64,000 nt of DNA from the NCBI RefSeq assembly GCF_932526225.1, contig NC_064048.1, positions 10,472,188-10,536,187 on the forward strand, written 5' to 3'. The notes beneath the pieces were generated by a model. It was not told the DNA's origin and made no database searches. It saw only the letters and a program-made list of their open reading frames with translations. This DNA is from Nematostella vectensis. Lineage: Eukaryota; Cnidaria; Anthozoa; Actiniaria; Edwardsiidae. Made by a program: the position numbers and the translations under genes. Positions 35,342 through 45,472 of this stretch are shown here, piece after piece. Position 1 is the stretch's first letter; each line of letters opens with the position of its first letter.

Positions 35342-35831
35342 AGCAGTAGTTCTAGGGGCTTGATAAAGAGGGCTTGTTTGGATAAATCCTACTTAAACCA
35401 CGAAGATTTTATGTAAATTTGCCGAAATTGTTCTCGATTTTGGAAAGTGTTATTTGTGTTTACTAAGAAAACCCTTTCATGTTGAGTTTCTAGCTACCCC
35501 GTTGAGCACGAACCAAGTAATTAAACCCCAATTAAACCGGAGTTCTACGCAAGACAAGGTACGTTTCAGCTAATTTCGAGAGGATTTCGTGTTTATATCA
35601 GCAGATTCTTGTTTATATCAACCGAATTTAGCCTAACAAGCTCTTTCTCTCCTGCCCTTGTAGCGATGTATGGGGGGGGGGGGGGGGGCATGTATCTTCA
35701 CTTTACCTTGCTCGACAAGGCTAGCGTCTAATGCACGTGTCACCCGACCTTGAGTTTGATCTAGAAATAGCACAACACAATTGATTGCAAAGTGTGCAAT
35801 GATTAAAAAATGACTTTCAAATGCTTATTAA

Positions 35832-36077
35832 AGCCGCATTGTCACCAGTTTACTTCCGGTCGATTACGTAACAATCTCCGATGATTCTTAACGAAAAACC
35901 CAAAACATATTTCAAAATATTGAAAGCAGTGTGTTTATGGGAAGTTTTCTTGAGGATGTGATAGATAATTTAGAGCGGGTGGCCTGTTTAATATCTCGGA
36001 TTTTAATAGATTCTTTTGTCTTTTAACGGTTGAGGTTTCCGTCGGACCTCCGGAAGTAAACTGGTGATAATTCGGCT
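35832..36077. mobile_element. TTAA-targeting MITE M2, copy b
   Basis: Inverted full-length relative of 22608-22851 with the same termini and TTAA on both sides (35828-35831, 36078-36081). Most differences are substitutions and small indels; the right terminus carries GATAATTCGGCT in place of GACAATGCGGCT. Confidence 0.9.
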
Positions 36078-36090
36078 TTAAATAAGTCTA

Positions 36091-39000
36091 CTAGATGTTT
36101 GATTGACGTGGTTTTTGAGTCACGGGGAGGCTTACGGGATATATGGTCACGTGATGCAAGGATTTTAAGTGAGGCTTACGTGGTGTAGTGATGACGTCTG
36201 CGGTGACTGGCGTTGTTGGGCTGGGTAGTTTATCTCGTCGCCGTACATACAGCTCATCGATTATGCCTTTGAGTCGCCGTCGCTTGGAAGGGGATCCAAT
36301 CTCAATCTTTCGGATCCATGTGAGTGGAAAGGCGGTGAACCGCACCTTTCTCATGGTTGCCTGGGCAACCAGGTCTTGATTGATGTAGATGGCAGCATTT
36401 AGGCTTCGTGTGCTGAAGGTGGACATGACATGCGTCCACAAACGCGCTTCTACAACCTAGAAAAGTAAGTACATTATTGTTGGGGAGTGTTGTTAAACGC
36501 ACAGTGCCTTGCAGGGGTGGGACACTGGGGTCGAGCCAAAACTTGCTCATGGATGACCTGGATTTTGCGATACTGTATATTACGATAACCTCGATTTTGC
36601 GATGGAGTTCCTTTCTCCCGGTGGAAATACAGTAAAATTTATAAGAAATTACCTCGTTCTAACAATATTGGATACAACAGAATTCTCGATTTTACGATAC
36701 AAATCTGTTCTCCCAAGCGTAATTTTGACCTCGATACAACGATATTACTGTTTCTATTTATCAACAAAGAGAGAAAAACTCAAGACACCATACAAGACCG
36801 TTACAGTTAATGGATTTTATTTGAAAGATCTTACAAATTACAACCTTACAGAGAGTAACTTCACTTCTTAGACAGAGTACAGTTACAATATTATTATTTT
36901 GTGAAAGTTGATAATTAACCCGATCTCGCTACAACGATATTTTCAATAGATTTTCCTCTATATCATAAAATCGAGGACCTCTTTCTAACGATACCTCGAT
37001 TTTGCGATACATTTTCTTCCCCCGAGGCACATCGTAAAATCCAGGTTCCACTGTATTTACCTTGGCTTTATTTACTCGGTGTGTTCATAGTTGCAAAGAG
37101 CGCATGTCAAAAGCAAAAAGGATTGGGCCAAGACCCGACGCATGGCAAAGAAACGGATGAATTACTGTGTTTTGGTGAGAAAAAGTTCGTTTCTATGACT
37201 TACCGCCTGTGTTTTTGCGAGAAAGAGTTCGTTTCTATGACTTACCGCCTGTGTTTTTGCGAGAAAGAGTTCGTTTCTATGACTTACCGCCTGTGTTTTG
37301 GCGAGAAAGAGTTCGTTTCTATGTCTTACCGCTTGTGTTTTGGCGAGAAAGAGTTCGTTTCCATGACTTACCGCCTGTGTTTTGGCGAGAAAGAGCTTGT
37401 TTCTATGTCTTACCGCCTGTGTTTTGGCGAGAAAGAGTTCGTTTCTATGACTTACCGCCTGTGTTTTGGCGAGAAAGAGTTCGTTTCTATGACTTGCCGC
37501 TTGTGTTTTGGCGAGAAAGAGTTCGTTTCTATGACTTACCGCCTGTGTTTTGGCGAGAAAGAGTTCGTTTCTATGTCTTACCGCCTGTGTTTTTGCGAGA
37601 AAGAGTTCGTTTCTATGTCTTACCGCCTGTGTTTTGGCGAGGAAGAGTTTGTCCTTCTTCACCCAGCACCCCCACTTGACCATGCCCTCGTGCACTTCCA
37701 GGGTGAATCGAGTCTTTTCCTCCCCAGTCTCTCTACCTAGTAGCCGTACAAGTGTTTGCTTTCCCGAAACCACATCAAGCTTTATCCATAATGCAACAGT
37801 TATGTCATTCACTTTTGGCTGCCTGCTTGGTATTAGTTCTATGTGTCCATCTGGGAACAAAAAGAAAAAAAACATCACAACAGAATATAGCTCCTCGCCC
37901 TAACCCTGTACTACACGTCACGTACTACCCGTCTACTAACCCGTCAAGTACTACCCGTGTACTAACCCGTCACGTACTACCCGTGTACTAACCCGTCACG
38001 TACTACCCGTGTACTAACCCGTCACGTATTAACCGTGTACTAACCCGTCACGTATTAACCGTGTACTAACCCGTCACGTACTACCAGTGTACTAACTCGT
38101 CAAGTACTACCCGTGTACTAACCCGTCACGTACTACCCGTGTACTAACCCGTCACGTACTACCCGTGTACTAACCCGTCACGTATTACCCGTGTACTAAC
38201 ACCTCACGTACTACCCGTGTACTAACCCGTCACGTACTACCCGTGTACTAATCCGTTACGTATTAACCGTGTACTAACCCGTGACGTACTACCCGTGCAT
38301 TAACACGTCACGTACTACCAGTGTACTAGCCCGTCACGGGTGCAACGCGGATGTCATGGGTGCACGGATGTAACGCTCGCTCACTAACAAATAAAGTGGA
38401 TGAACTGGAATGCGTCGCGGTACAGAACTCTGCCTGCGTTCTATGCATTACGGAAACTTGGTTTTCCGACCAAATATCAGATGCCTCAGTCGCTATTTCT
38501 GGGTATAATTAAATACGGAACGATCGTTCGAGTCACGCCGGTCGAGCTGCGGAGTACGTTCACTCATCTATTCCTTATAAGAGATTGGCCAATCTCGATC
38601 TCGTCGGTTCTATCACCGAAACCTTGTGGTTCCAACTCCGCCCGCGGCGTTTACCGAGACCAATTACATCCCTTCTGATCGGAGTTATCTACCACCCTCC
38701 ACACGCTACCGCCGAGGACAACGAGGACAACTTGAATAATTATGTACAGAACGCCGTCGATGATTATCAGGCCAGCCATCGTGATTGTTTGGTTTGCGTC
38801 ACCGGGGATTTTAATCCCAACTTTACAAAAAATTCCCAGTGGTGTTCAATCGAGCGTGCGGGCTTTCCCAGATAGTCAAAGTTTTAACAAGTGACACGGG
38901 AACTCTTGATTGGTGCTTAACAAACCTACCTAATCAACTGGCGTCCCCCGAACGACTTCCTAAGCTCGGGTCCAGCGACCATTTCTGTGTTTTGACCGCA

Positions 39001-42000
39001 TATAGACTCAACCAGGCCATAAAAAAGTCGGTCACATAGCGCGACACTAGAGACAGCGCGCTGGTTGCTTTTGGTCGTTGGATCACAAGTTTTAGCTGGG
39101 ACTATCTTTTCACGCTAGAATCTTGCCAGCAGAAGTGGGATTTCATCTATAAAACACTATCTGTCGCTATGAACACATTCCTTCCTTCTAAGGTGTGTCG
39201 TATCCATGGAAACGACAAGCCGTGGCTGTCCTCTGCCATCAAAGCTATGATTTCTAAGAGACAGAAATGCTTGGCGCTGTTCGGAAAAGATTCTCAGCAG
39301 TTTCGTTACTGGCGTAACCAAGTCCAAGTGCATATTAAGGACTGCAAACAAAGATTCTACAACGCCAAGGTCGCAACACTTAAACAGTCCAACCCTGGAA
39401 GGTGGGGGAGGGAGGTCAAGTCACTGTCAGGGATGTCTCGAAATGACAATCAATGGTTCAACCAGTTAATTGACGGAACTAACATTGTCACCATTCAACA
39501 GTTATGTGAAAATATTAACACCTTTTTCACAGGGCTTGCGTCTGAGTTCGCCACCTTGTCTACTAACGACGTCGACGTGATATCTGTCACTGAGATTCCC
39601 GACGATCTATTTGTTACCCCGCGGGAAGCTACTGCAGCACTACGTTCCATCAAGCTAAGGAAGGCTCTCGGCCCGGACGGGATCCCCAACAAGGTGTGGT
39701 CCCTATTTGCTTTCGAACTTGCACCTGTTGTCGCCGAGTTGTATAACTCTTTCCTCCGTCAAGGTCGCTTACCCTGGCTCTTGAAATGCGCAGCTGTCAA
39801 CCCTATTCCTAAAGAGCGTCCTGCCTCAGTCATCGAAAACCATATTCTCCCAATCTCCTTGACCTGTCAAATAGCTAAAGTATTGGAACGGTTTACCGTT
39901 CCGCGCATCCTTCCGCGCATCCTAGTTAAACTAGATCCCAAGCAGTTTGCGGTCGGAGGAAAGTCCACATCACAAGCCGTCTGTTACATTTTACACCTTT
40001 TTCTTGACGTCCTTGACAAAGGAGACTGTGCGGCAAGATTGTCTTTTGCCGATTTTCGCAAAGGGTTCGACTTAATTGACCATCACATCCTCTTGCGTAA
40101 ATTAGGCGAATTCGATATCCACCAGTCTTTGCTTAGATGGGTGGCGGAATTCCTTCAAGGAAGATCTCAGTTCGTGGAAATCGAGTCAGCGGCTTCATCA
40201 ACACTTGCGCTAAATGGAGGAATACCACAGGGTACCCGGCTCGGCCCAATCCTCTTTGCCGTGATTTTGAACGATCTCGTCACCTCCTGGGCACCTAGGG
40301 TAAAGTACGTGGATGATCTGACTGTCGTCGAGATTGTACCAAGAAACTCTCCTTCTGTATTAGATTATATTGTAAACGATATACATCAGTTTGCTATAAA
40401 AAAACAACATGTGTCTAAATCCGTCCAAATGTAAGATCATGGACATTGATTTTTTGCAATACCGTGCTTGTACGTGGCGCCCAATCTATGTCGGAGGTAC
40501 CACGCTAGAATGTGTCAAGTCGTTCAAATTTCTCGGTATCCACATCTCTAGAGGCCTCACATGGGATGTCCACTGTGACCACGTTTGCAAAATGTCAAAT
40601 CGTAGGCTTTATGCCCTGCGCTTAATTAAAAAGTGCGGCGTTAAAGAACTGGACTTAGTCACTGTTTATTGCTCTCTAATACGATCAGTCATAGAGTACG
40701 GTGCCGCGGTGTACTCTGGCCTGCCTGCGTTTCTTTCAGATGGTCTAGAGCGTATCCAGAAACGAGCGCTTAGAATAATCTTTTAATCCAATAGTTACAA
40801 TGATGCCCTGGAGAAAGCCGGTCTTGTCTCGCTTAAAAATAGCCGATTTATGCTTTGTCAACAATTCATGAGTTCCCTGTGTAAGGAAAACCCTTTACAT
40901 TGCCTAGCCACTAGTAGGTCGGTCAAAGGAGTCAACAAGTACAATCTAAGAAGATCTGCTCCCACGAAACCGAAAATATGCAACCCTAATCGCTTGTCAA
41001 ATTTTGTTACTGTTAAGTATCTTGATAATGTAATGTCGTAATGTTGTTATCGCTTAGCTTGTGTGTGCTAATTACCTGTAATTCAGTTTCTAACTGCGAG
41101 GGGTATTTAATATCACGTACTAACCGTGTACTAACCCGTCACGTACTACCCGTGTACTAGCCCATCACGTACTAACCGTGTACTAGCCCGTCACGTACTT
41201 ACCGTGTACTAGCACGTCACGTACTACCCGTGTACTAGCCCATCACGTACTAACCGTGTACTAGCCCGTCACGTATAAATCGTGTACTATCCCGTCACGT
41301 ACTACCCGTGTACTAACCCGTCACGTACTACCGTGTACTAGCCCGTCACGTACTTACCGTGTACTAACCCGTCACGTACTACCCGTGTACTAGCCAGACA
41401 CGTACTAACCGTGTTCTAACCCGTCACTTACTACCCGTGTACTAGCTCGTCAAGTACTACCCGTGTACTAGCCCGTCACGTACTACCCGTGTAATAACCC
41501 GTCACGTACTAACCGTGTTCTAACCCGTCACTTACTACCCGTGTACTAGCCCGTCAAGTACTACCCGTGTACTAGCCCGTCACGTACTACCCGTGTAATA
41601 ACCCGTAACGTACTACCCGTGTACTAGCCCGTCACGTACTACCCGTGTACTAACCCGTCACGTATTATCCGTGTACTAACCCGTCACGTACTACCCGTGT
41701 ACTAAACTGTCACGTACTACCCGTGTACTAAACCGTCACCTACTGCCCGTGTACTAACCCGTCAACGTACTACCCGTGTACTAAACCGTCACGTACTACC
41801 CGTGTACTAAACCGTCACGTACTACCCGTGTACTAACCCGTCACGTACTACCCGTGTACTAACCCGTCACGTACTACTCCTGTACTAACCCGTCAAGTTG
41901 GCTCCTCTAGCACATCTCCCCGCGTCGCTTGCCTTTACATTGATAAACCTCTGACTCTTGAACTTGCGTGTCTTGGTCTTGTTAAAGGTGTCCTCCTCAA

Positions 42001-42087
42001 AGTCCATGTAGAGCAGCAGAGACCGCTTGTTCAAGGAGTGCACTCCCTTGTGGTCGCAAGGACTCTGCACTTTATTTCCTGGCGCCA
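36091..42087 (-). CDS. LamG/concanavalin A-like domain protein, 3' part (3 exons)
   Basis: Minus-strand exons: 42087-41890, 37850-37624, 36456-36091, phases 1, 0 and stop. The domain starts at SLLLYMDFEEDTF, continues DGHIELIPSRQ, then DITVALWIKLDV, RFTLEVHEGMVKWGCWV, VEARLWTHVMSTF, NAAIYINQDLVAQ, and closes with LKGIIDELYVRRR. This order of beta strands (ValWik..., W.hv...f, iyiN, iDel.v) is the jelly roll of LamG/pentraxin-like domains of extracellular and adhesion proteins. Upstream exons, including any signal peptide, were not found. A good donor CAC/GTAAGC at about 36183 leaves open that the last exon is spliced on rather than ending at 36091. The first intron holds a retrotransposon and a minisatellite. 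Confidence 0.75.
36550..37055. mobile_element. pogo/Tc1-mariner-like degenerate element in a LamG-gene intron
   Basis: The right end, on the minus strand, reads TACAGTGGAACCTGGATTTT ACGATG, followed by repeated TCGCAAAATCGAGGTATCG motifs. Related inverted motifs GACCTGGATTTTGCGATA and AACCTCGATTTTGCGATGGA mark the left end at about 36550-36605, where the outermost bases have been lost. CAGT-GAACCT termini next to TA are typical of pogo-like elements. No transposase. Confidence 0.6.
37162..37663 (-). repeat. 42-bp minisatellite made of a splice donor junction, in-frame with the LamG exon
   Basis: On the gene strand the exon end CTCTTCCTCGCCAAAACACA GGCG and donor GTAAGA (37624/37623) begin an array of twelve units, giving eleven repeated GGCG/GTAAGA or close variants. 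The unit is 42 bp and the coding frame stays open to 37162, so each unit would add the 14-residue block AVRHRNELFLAKTQ. The + strand open frames over it are shadows. Confidence 0.93.
37905..38337 (-). repeat. 26-bp minisatellite, left part (interrupted by a retrotransposon)
   Basis: About 16 units of CACGTACTACCCGTGTACTA ACCCGT. The same array continues at 41113-41890 on the other side of the retrotransposon. Confidence 0.92.
38338..41112 (+). mobile_element. non-LTR retrotransposon (LINE), decayed
   Basis: About 2.77 kb inserted into the 26-bp minisatellite. It has endonuclease and reverse transcriptase remnants on the + strand (antisense to the host gene), a short 3' UTR and a GAGGGGTATTT end at about 41098-41108. 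It is 5'-incomplete relative to a full LINE. The flanks are repeat units on both sides, so no target duplication can be read reliably. Confidence 0.85.
38400..41041 (+). pseudogene. LINE endonuclease/reverse transcriptase ORF with frameshifts and stops
   Basis: The endonuclease part shows CITETWFSDQ, then after disruptions GVIYHPPHA and VTGDFNPNF. The reverse transcriptase is open from 39169 to about 40400: ALGPDGIPNKVW, SLTCQIAKVLERF, motif A FADFRKGFDLIDH, GIPQGTRLGPILFAV, and the catalytic YVDD at about 40305-40316. An extra A in the run near 40400 shifts the frame; the next part continues NPSKCKIM and FKFLGIHISRGL to a TAA at 40784-40786, with an in-frame tail beyond to 41041. The order and motifs fit a CR1/Jockey-type LINE. 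It is inactive as it stands. Confidence 0.85.
41113..41890 (-). repeat. 26-bp minisatellite, right part, beginning at the LamG splice donor
   Basis: About 30 units. On the gene strand the exon ends CTTGACGG and the donor is GTTAGTACAGGAGTAGTACG; the units read GTGACGG/GTTAGTACACGGGTAG TACG, so each unit repeats the real donor junction. Common variants are TACTAACCGTG and AAACCGTC. Confidence 0.92.
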
Positions 42088-43944
42088 CTATAAGAAGAAA
42101 GACTCGATTCTATTTTTCCTGGAACAATTTTTTATGAGTAACATGAATAACGATTGATGTACTAACCCATCCCTCGAAAAAAACGAGTGTAACATCCACT
42201 TTTTGTAGTTGTAATGCAGTTTTTGGTTGCGTCGTAAGTTGCTTGAGAAGTAGAATCGGTATTTCCTTGTGACCTTAACCTGCATTTTTTCTTATTCGTC
42301 ATCGTTGCATTGCAATTAGAGCAATTATTGGGGAGACATTAAAACTATTTGGAAACTTCCTCCCCCACAGGCGTCTCTAAACGTTAGAAAACTGAGAGTG
42401 AATTTAAAATGCTAGTGGTTTTGCTGTGGTGGAGAAGTGTGGGGGAAGGACAACGCCAAATGCGGGAAAAAAAGAAAGACATGGATAGTGACTTCGTCAC
42501 TTGTGCGCAGCCCCTTGCGCTCGCGCTCGGCGCAAACGCAACAGGAGCCCCGATGGCCTGTTTTTCTTTTCTGTGGCTTTCTGGTCAAAAGCGACGCCTG
42601 CAACCTTACCAATGTCTTATATGTTGCTTGGCTAACGATGCGTTATGCGCTGCGTGGGAAGCCCGCTAAAAAGCCATGCATTGTTTCAGTCGCATCCATT
42701 TCATTTTAATTTAAGTGCTGGCGTGAATGATTACTATTTGATGAGCTGGTAAGTGTCCTCTCGTGAAAGTGCTCTGCCGCTCGTGTGAAAATGACTTCTA
42801 ACGCCACCCATTAATATTTCAAACACTTCAAAACACATTTATTGTATTTATGTTTTCTAGGCTTCAAAATGTGAAGCTACACATTTGAAATAAGCGAAAC
42901 GGTAAAGAAATTATTTCTGGAACTCGTGGATTTTTCCTTATTTTAGTTTTATCAAAGAGCTTAAAATGAAATTCGTTTAAAACAAAACAATTAAGAACGT
43001 TACTCCCTTGGAATTATTTAAATGACCCACAAAATCAGATATTTCAGAAACAAAGATTGAAAGATAGCGAGGGTAAAAGTGGCAATCTTTTGAAACAGCT
43101 TGAGTATCTTAACAGGCCAATGTCACAGGTTTACGAATCACCGGAAACCCCAATACTTTTACGAAAGTGAAAGAAGTGGTAGGCGAGACTTTAAAGAGAA
43201 AAACGAGAGATCTACTGACCTTGTTTCGAAGCATCTGGCAGGATTACGGCCAGGAGAAGAATGCCCTTTAACACGCTCATTTCTCTCGGCGTGTGAGGCT
43301 CGTATGATATTTGTTTGATTTTGAAAGTATCCTTTACGCATAACGAATAGCTGCATGTAATATTTATAGGTGTGAATTATGTTTCTCAGCGGGTATTCAC
43401 AAAAAAAAGCTATTAAATGCAAAGAAATAATGTCAATGTGTTGACGAATAATAATAACATTCTAAAAGTGTAAAAGCATTGGGTATAAACTATGTGATGC
43501 CCGTGTTTGGATTTTTGTTTGGTGTATCGAGTCAAAGCGGGGGTAATTTTGATTGAACTTGCCGCCATCGCGAAAATAACTACGTTCCGCATAATTATCA
43601 TAGAAATCCTGCTCTAAGAAACTAGAGGATTGTGGGGTAAACTAAGAGACTAAGAGATTATGGTAAACTTAGGGTACTAAGCTCTGGGAGGGTTCTTCAG
43701 TGAAAAAGTGATAGGGATGCTTGTCGGGTAATTCGAAAAATACCCCTAAAAATACCTGCACGGCCAAAAATTATTACCCTAAAAATACCCCAGAAGCCCT
43801 AAAAACTATCATTTTTAAGAGAAAAGCCATTTTTTCTCGGATACCCCCTAAAAATACCTAAGGCCCGATTTTGACCCCTAAAAATCTACGACGAGCATCA
43901 AGTCGAGATGGGAAGAACACCCCGGGGGACTAAGGGGTAAGCGT

Positions 43945-44260
43945 AAACTTTTAGGGTTTGAGTACTAATGGGTTAGGGTAGCTAAGGGTTTGAGGACTAA
44001 TGTGTTAGGGTAGCTAAGGGTTTGAGGACTAATGGGTTAGGGTAGCTAAGGGTTTGAGGACTAATGGGTTAGGGAAGCTAAAGGTTTGAGGACTAATGGG
44101 TTAGGGTAGCTAAGGGTTTGGGACTAATGGGTTAGGGTAGCTAAGGGTTTGAGGACTAATGGGTTAGGGTAGCTAAGGGTTTGAGGACTAATGGGTTAGG
44201 GTAGCTAAGGGTTTGGGACTAATGGGTTAGGGTAGCTAAGGGTTTGAGGACTAAGCGATA
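43945..44260 (+). repeat. 32-bp minisatellite rich in GGTTAGGGTAG
   Basis: About ten copies of GACTAATGGGTTAGGGTAGC TAAGGGTTTGAG with 1-bp deletions in some. It contains the telomere-like hexamer TTAGGG once per unit, but the unit as a whole is not a telomere repeat. Confidence 0.92.
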
Positions 44261-44975
44261 AGGGTAACCTAATGGTTAGAATAAAATTAAGGGTTCAGGG
44301 TAGTAATTTATCAGAAGGCTGATACGATAGCCTTAGAACTTTATTGTCTTTAGTTAGAAGTTATTTTTACAACCTGGATTTACATTAAATTTCCTACATC
44401 CTTCTATAATCACCTATCCCCTTGCCTTCACACACATAGACGGTTTGTTAGTACTAGTTCTACTGATGATAACAAGTAACGACTTTTCTACACAGTTCCT
44501 TTTTTTACAAATTTGATCACCTGATTATTTAAAAGGACAAAAGACGGAAGTGAAAGAATATATTTTTATATTGTCTAAATAACCAAATAAATAGCTTTGT
44601 AGATTTGCACCAAGTGATTTTCCCGTCGGTTGTTATAACCGAAATAAGGTTCGTTTGGCGTAGGATATAGCACAATTTGTTCATGTTAACGCCACCCACC
44701 CCTATCCTTTAAAAGCATTGCTGTAAAGTCATTAAAAGCAAGATTTTTCATCTTGATAAAAGTCTGCTAAGTCTGGTCAAACGGGCGAAAGAGAATGACT
44801 CCATCAGCCTCAGTTGGTTGACTTGACTACTACCATACATACTTAGTCATAATTTACTCTTTTCCAAGATTTTGAGCAACCATGCCAGCCGCGTGTCTAC
44901 AGCCTGGTCCGACGGGCCCGGACACCACCCTGCTAAAATGACCCCTTTGTTGGTTGTTATTTGCTATTTGGATGG

Positions 44976-45086
44976 AAAAAGTTTCTAGATGGATGATCTA
45001 GTGACCTATTACCAGAGCTAAGGATGCCGATTTTAGGCTAATCGATTCACTCCGGTCCCGACTCTGCGTTTTTCTCGAGACACTCA
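44976..45086 (+). repeat. dispersed repeat R3, copy a
   Basis: AAAGTTTCTAGATGGATGAT, CTAGTGACC, ACCAGAGCTAAGGATGCCGA and TTTTTCTCGAGACAC match 49635-49748 in the same orientation with moderate divergence. Confidence 0.7.
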
Positions 45087-45119
45087 AATACATGATCTGC
45101 AGCTACCATTGCATATCTG

Positions 45120-45370
45120 TTCAAGACGGGGCTGTTCGCAACCTGTAACGCACATCATGTCACGCTATGTTCCGCCATGTCACGTTTTGCGTCATACTCA
45201 TTACATATTGGTCAAGATCAGGCTAATCACACATTATCACGCATATCATGTCACGCCATGACACCTTCTGCGTCATACTTATGACATATTGTATTTCTGG
45301 TCAGATTGGGCTGGTCACACGTTTTCACGTACATCATGTCACACACATCATGTCACGCACGTAATCTCTC
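45120..45370 (+). repeat. degenerate tandem repeat with CATCATGTCACGC motifs
   Basis: CACATCATGTCACGC, GCGTCATACTCATTACATAT and GGTCA-AT-GGGCTG-TCACAC recur about every 85-90 bp, roughly three times, ending 100 bp from the receptor stop codon. Confidence 0.7.
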
Positions 45371-45421
45371 CGTCCTTGATGGGACTACCGGAAACGATGT
45401 CACATAGAATTCAATGACATG

Positions 45422-45427
45422 TTTATT
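45422..45427 (-). terminator. probable polyadenylation signal of the receptor gene
   Basis: AATAAA on the minus strand about 46 nt after the receptor stop codon (45473-45475). Confidence 0.6.
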
Positions 45428-45472
45428 GGTTTACTGTGAGGCACAATGCTCACATGATGGTAAAGGCCCATG

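Larger units (their letters stand above)
34600..36090. other. MITE-rich stretch between the Ly6-like exon and the LamG gene
   Basis: Contains three inverted-repeat elements (34668-34861, 35163-35341, 35832-36077) and a poly-G run at 35670. The missing signal-peptide exon of the Ly6-like gene should be here or further upstream. Confidence 0.6.
42088..45472. other. upstream of the LamG exons and downstream of the receptor gene, no gene confirmed
   Basis: The missing 5' exon(s) of the LamG gene, which must end in phase 1, should be here. The open frames at 42412-42709 and 43100-43600 have no motif I can support. Repeats at 43945-44260, 44976-45086 and 45120-45370 occupy much of the right half. 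Confidence 0.5.

Noticed and set aside
37081-37740. 219-codon + strand repeat protein (CFGEKEFVSMTYRL blocks)
   Set aside because: Antisense shadow of the in-frame 42-bp array that continues the LamG exon on the minus strand.
43945-44260. interstitial telomere from a chromosome fusion
   Set aside because: The unit is 32 bp with a single TTAGGG each, not pure hexamer repeats.
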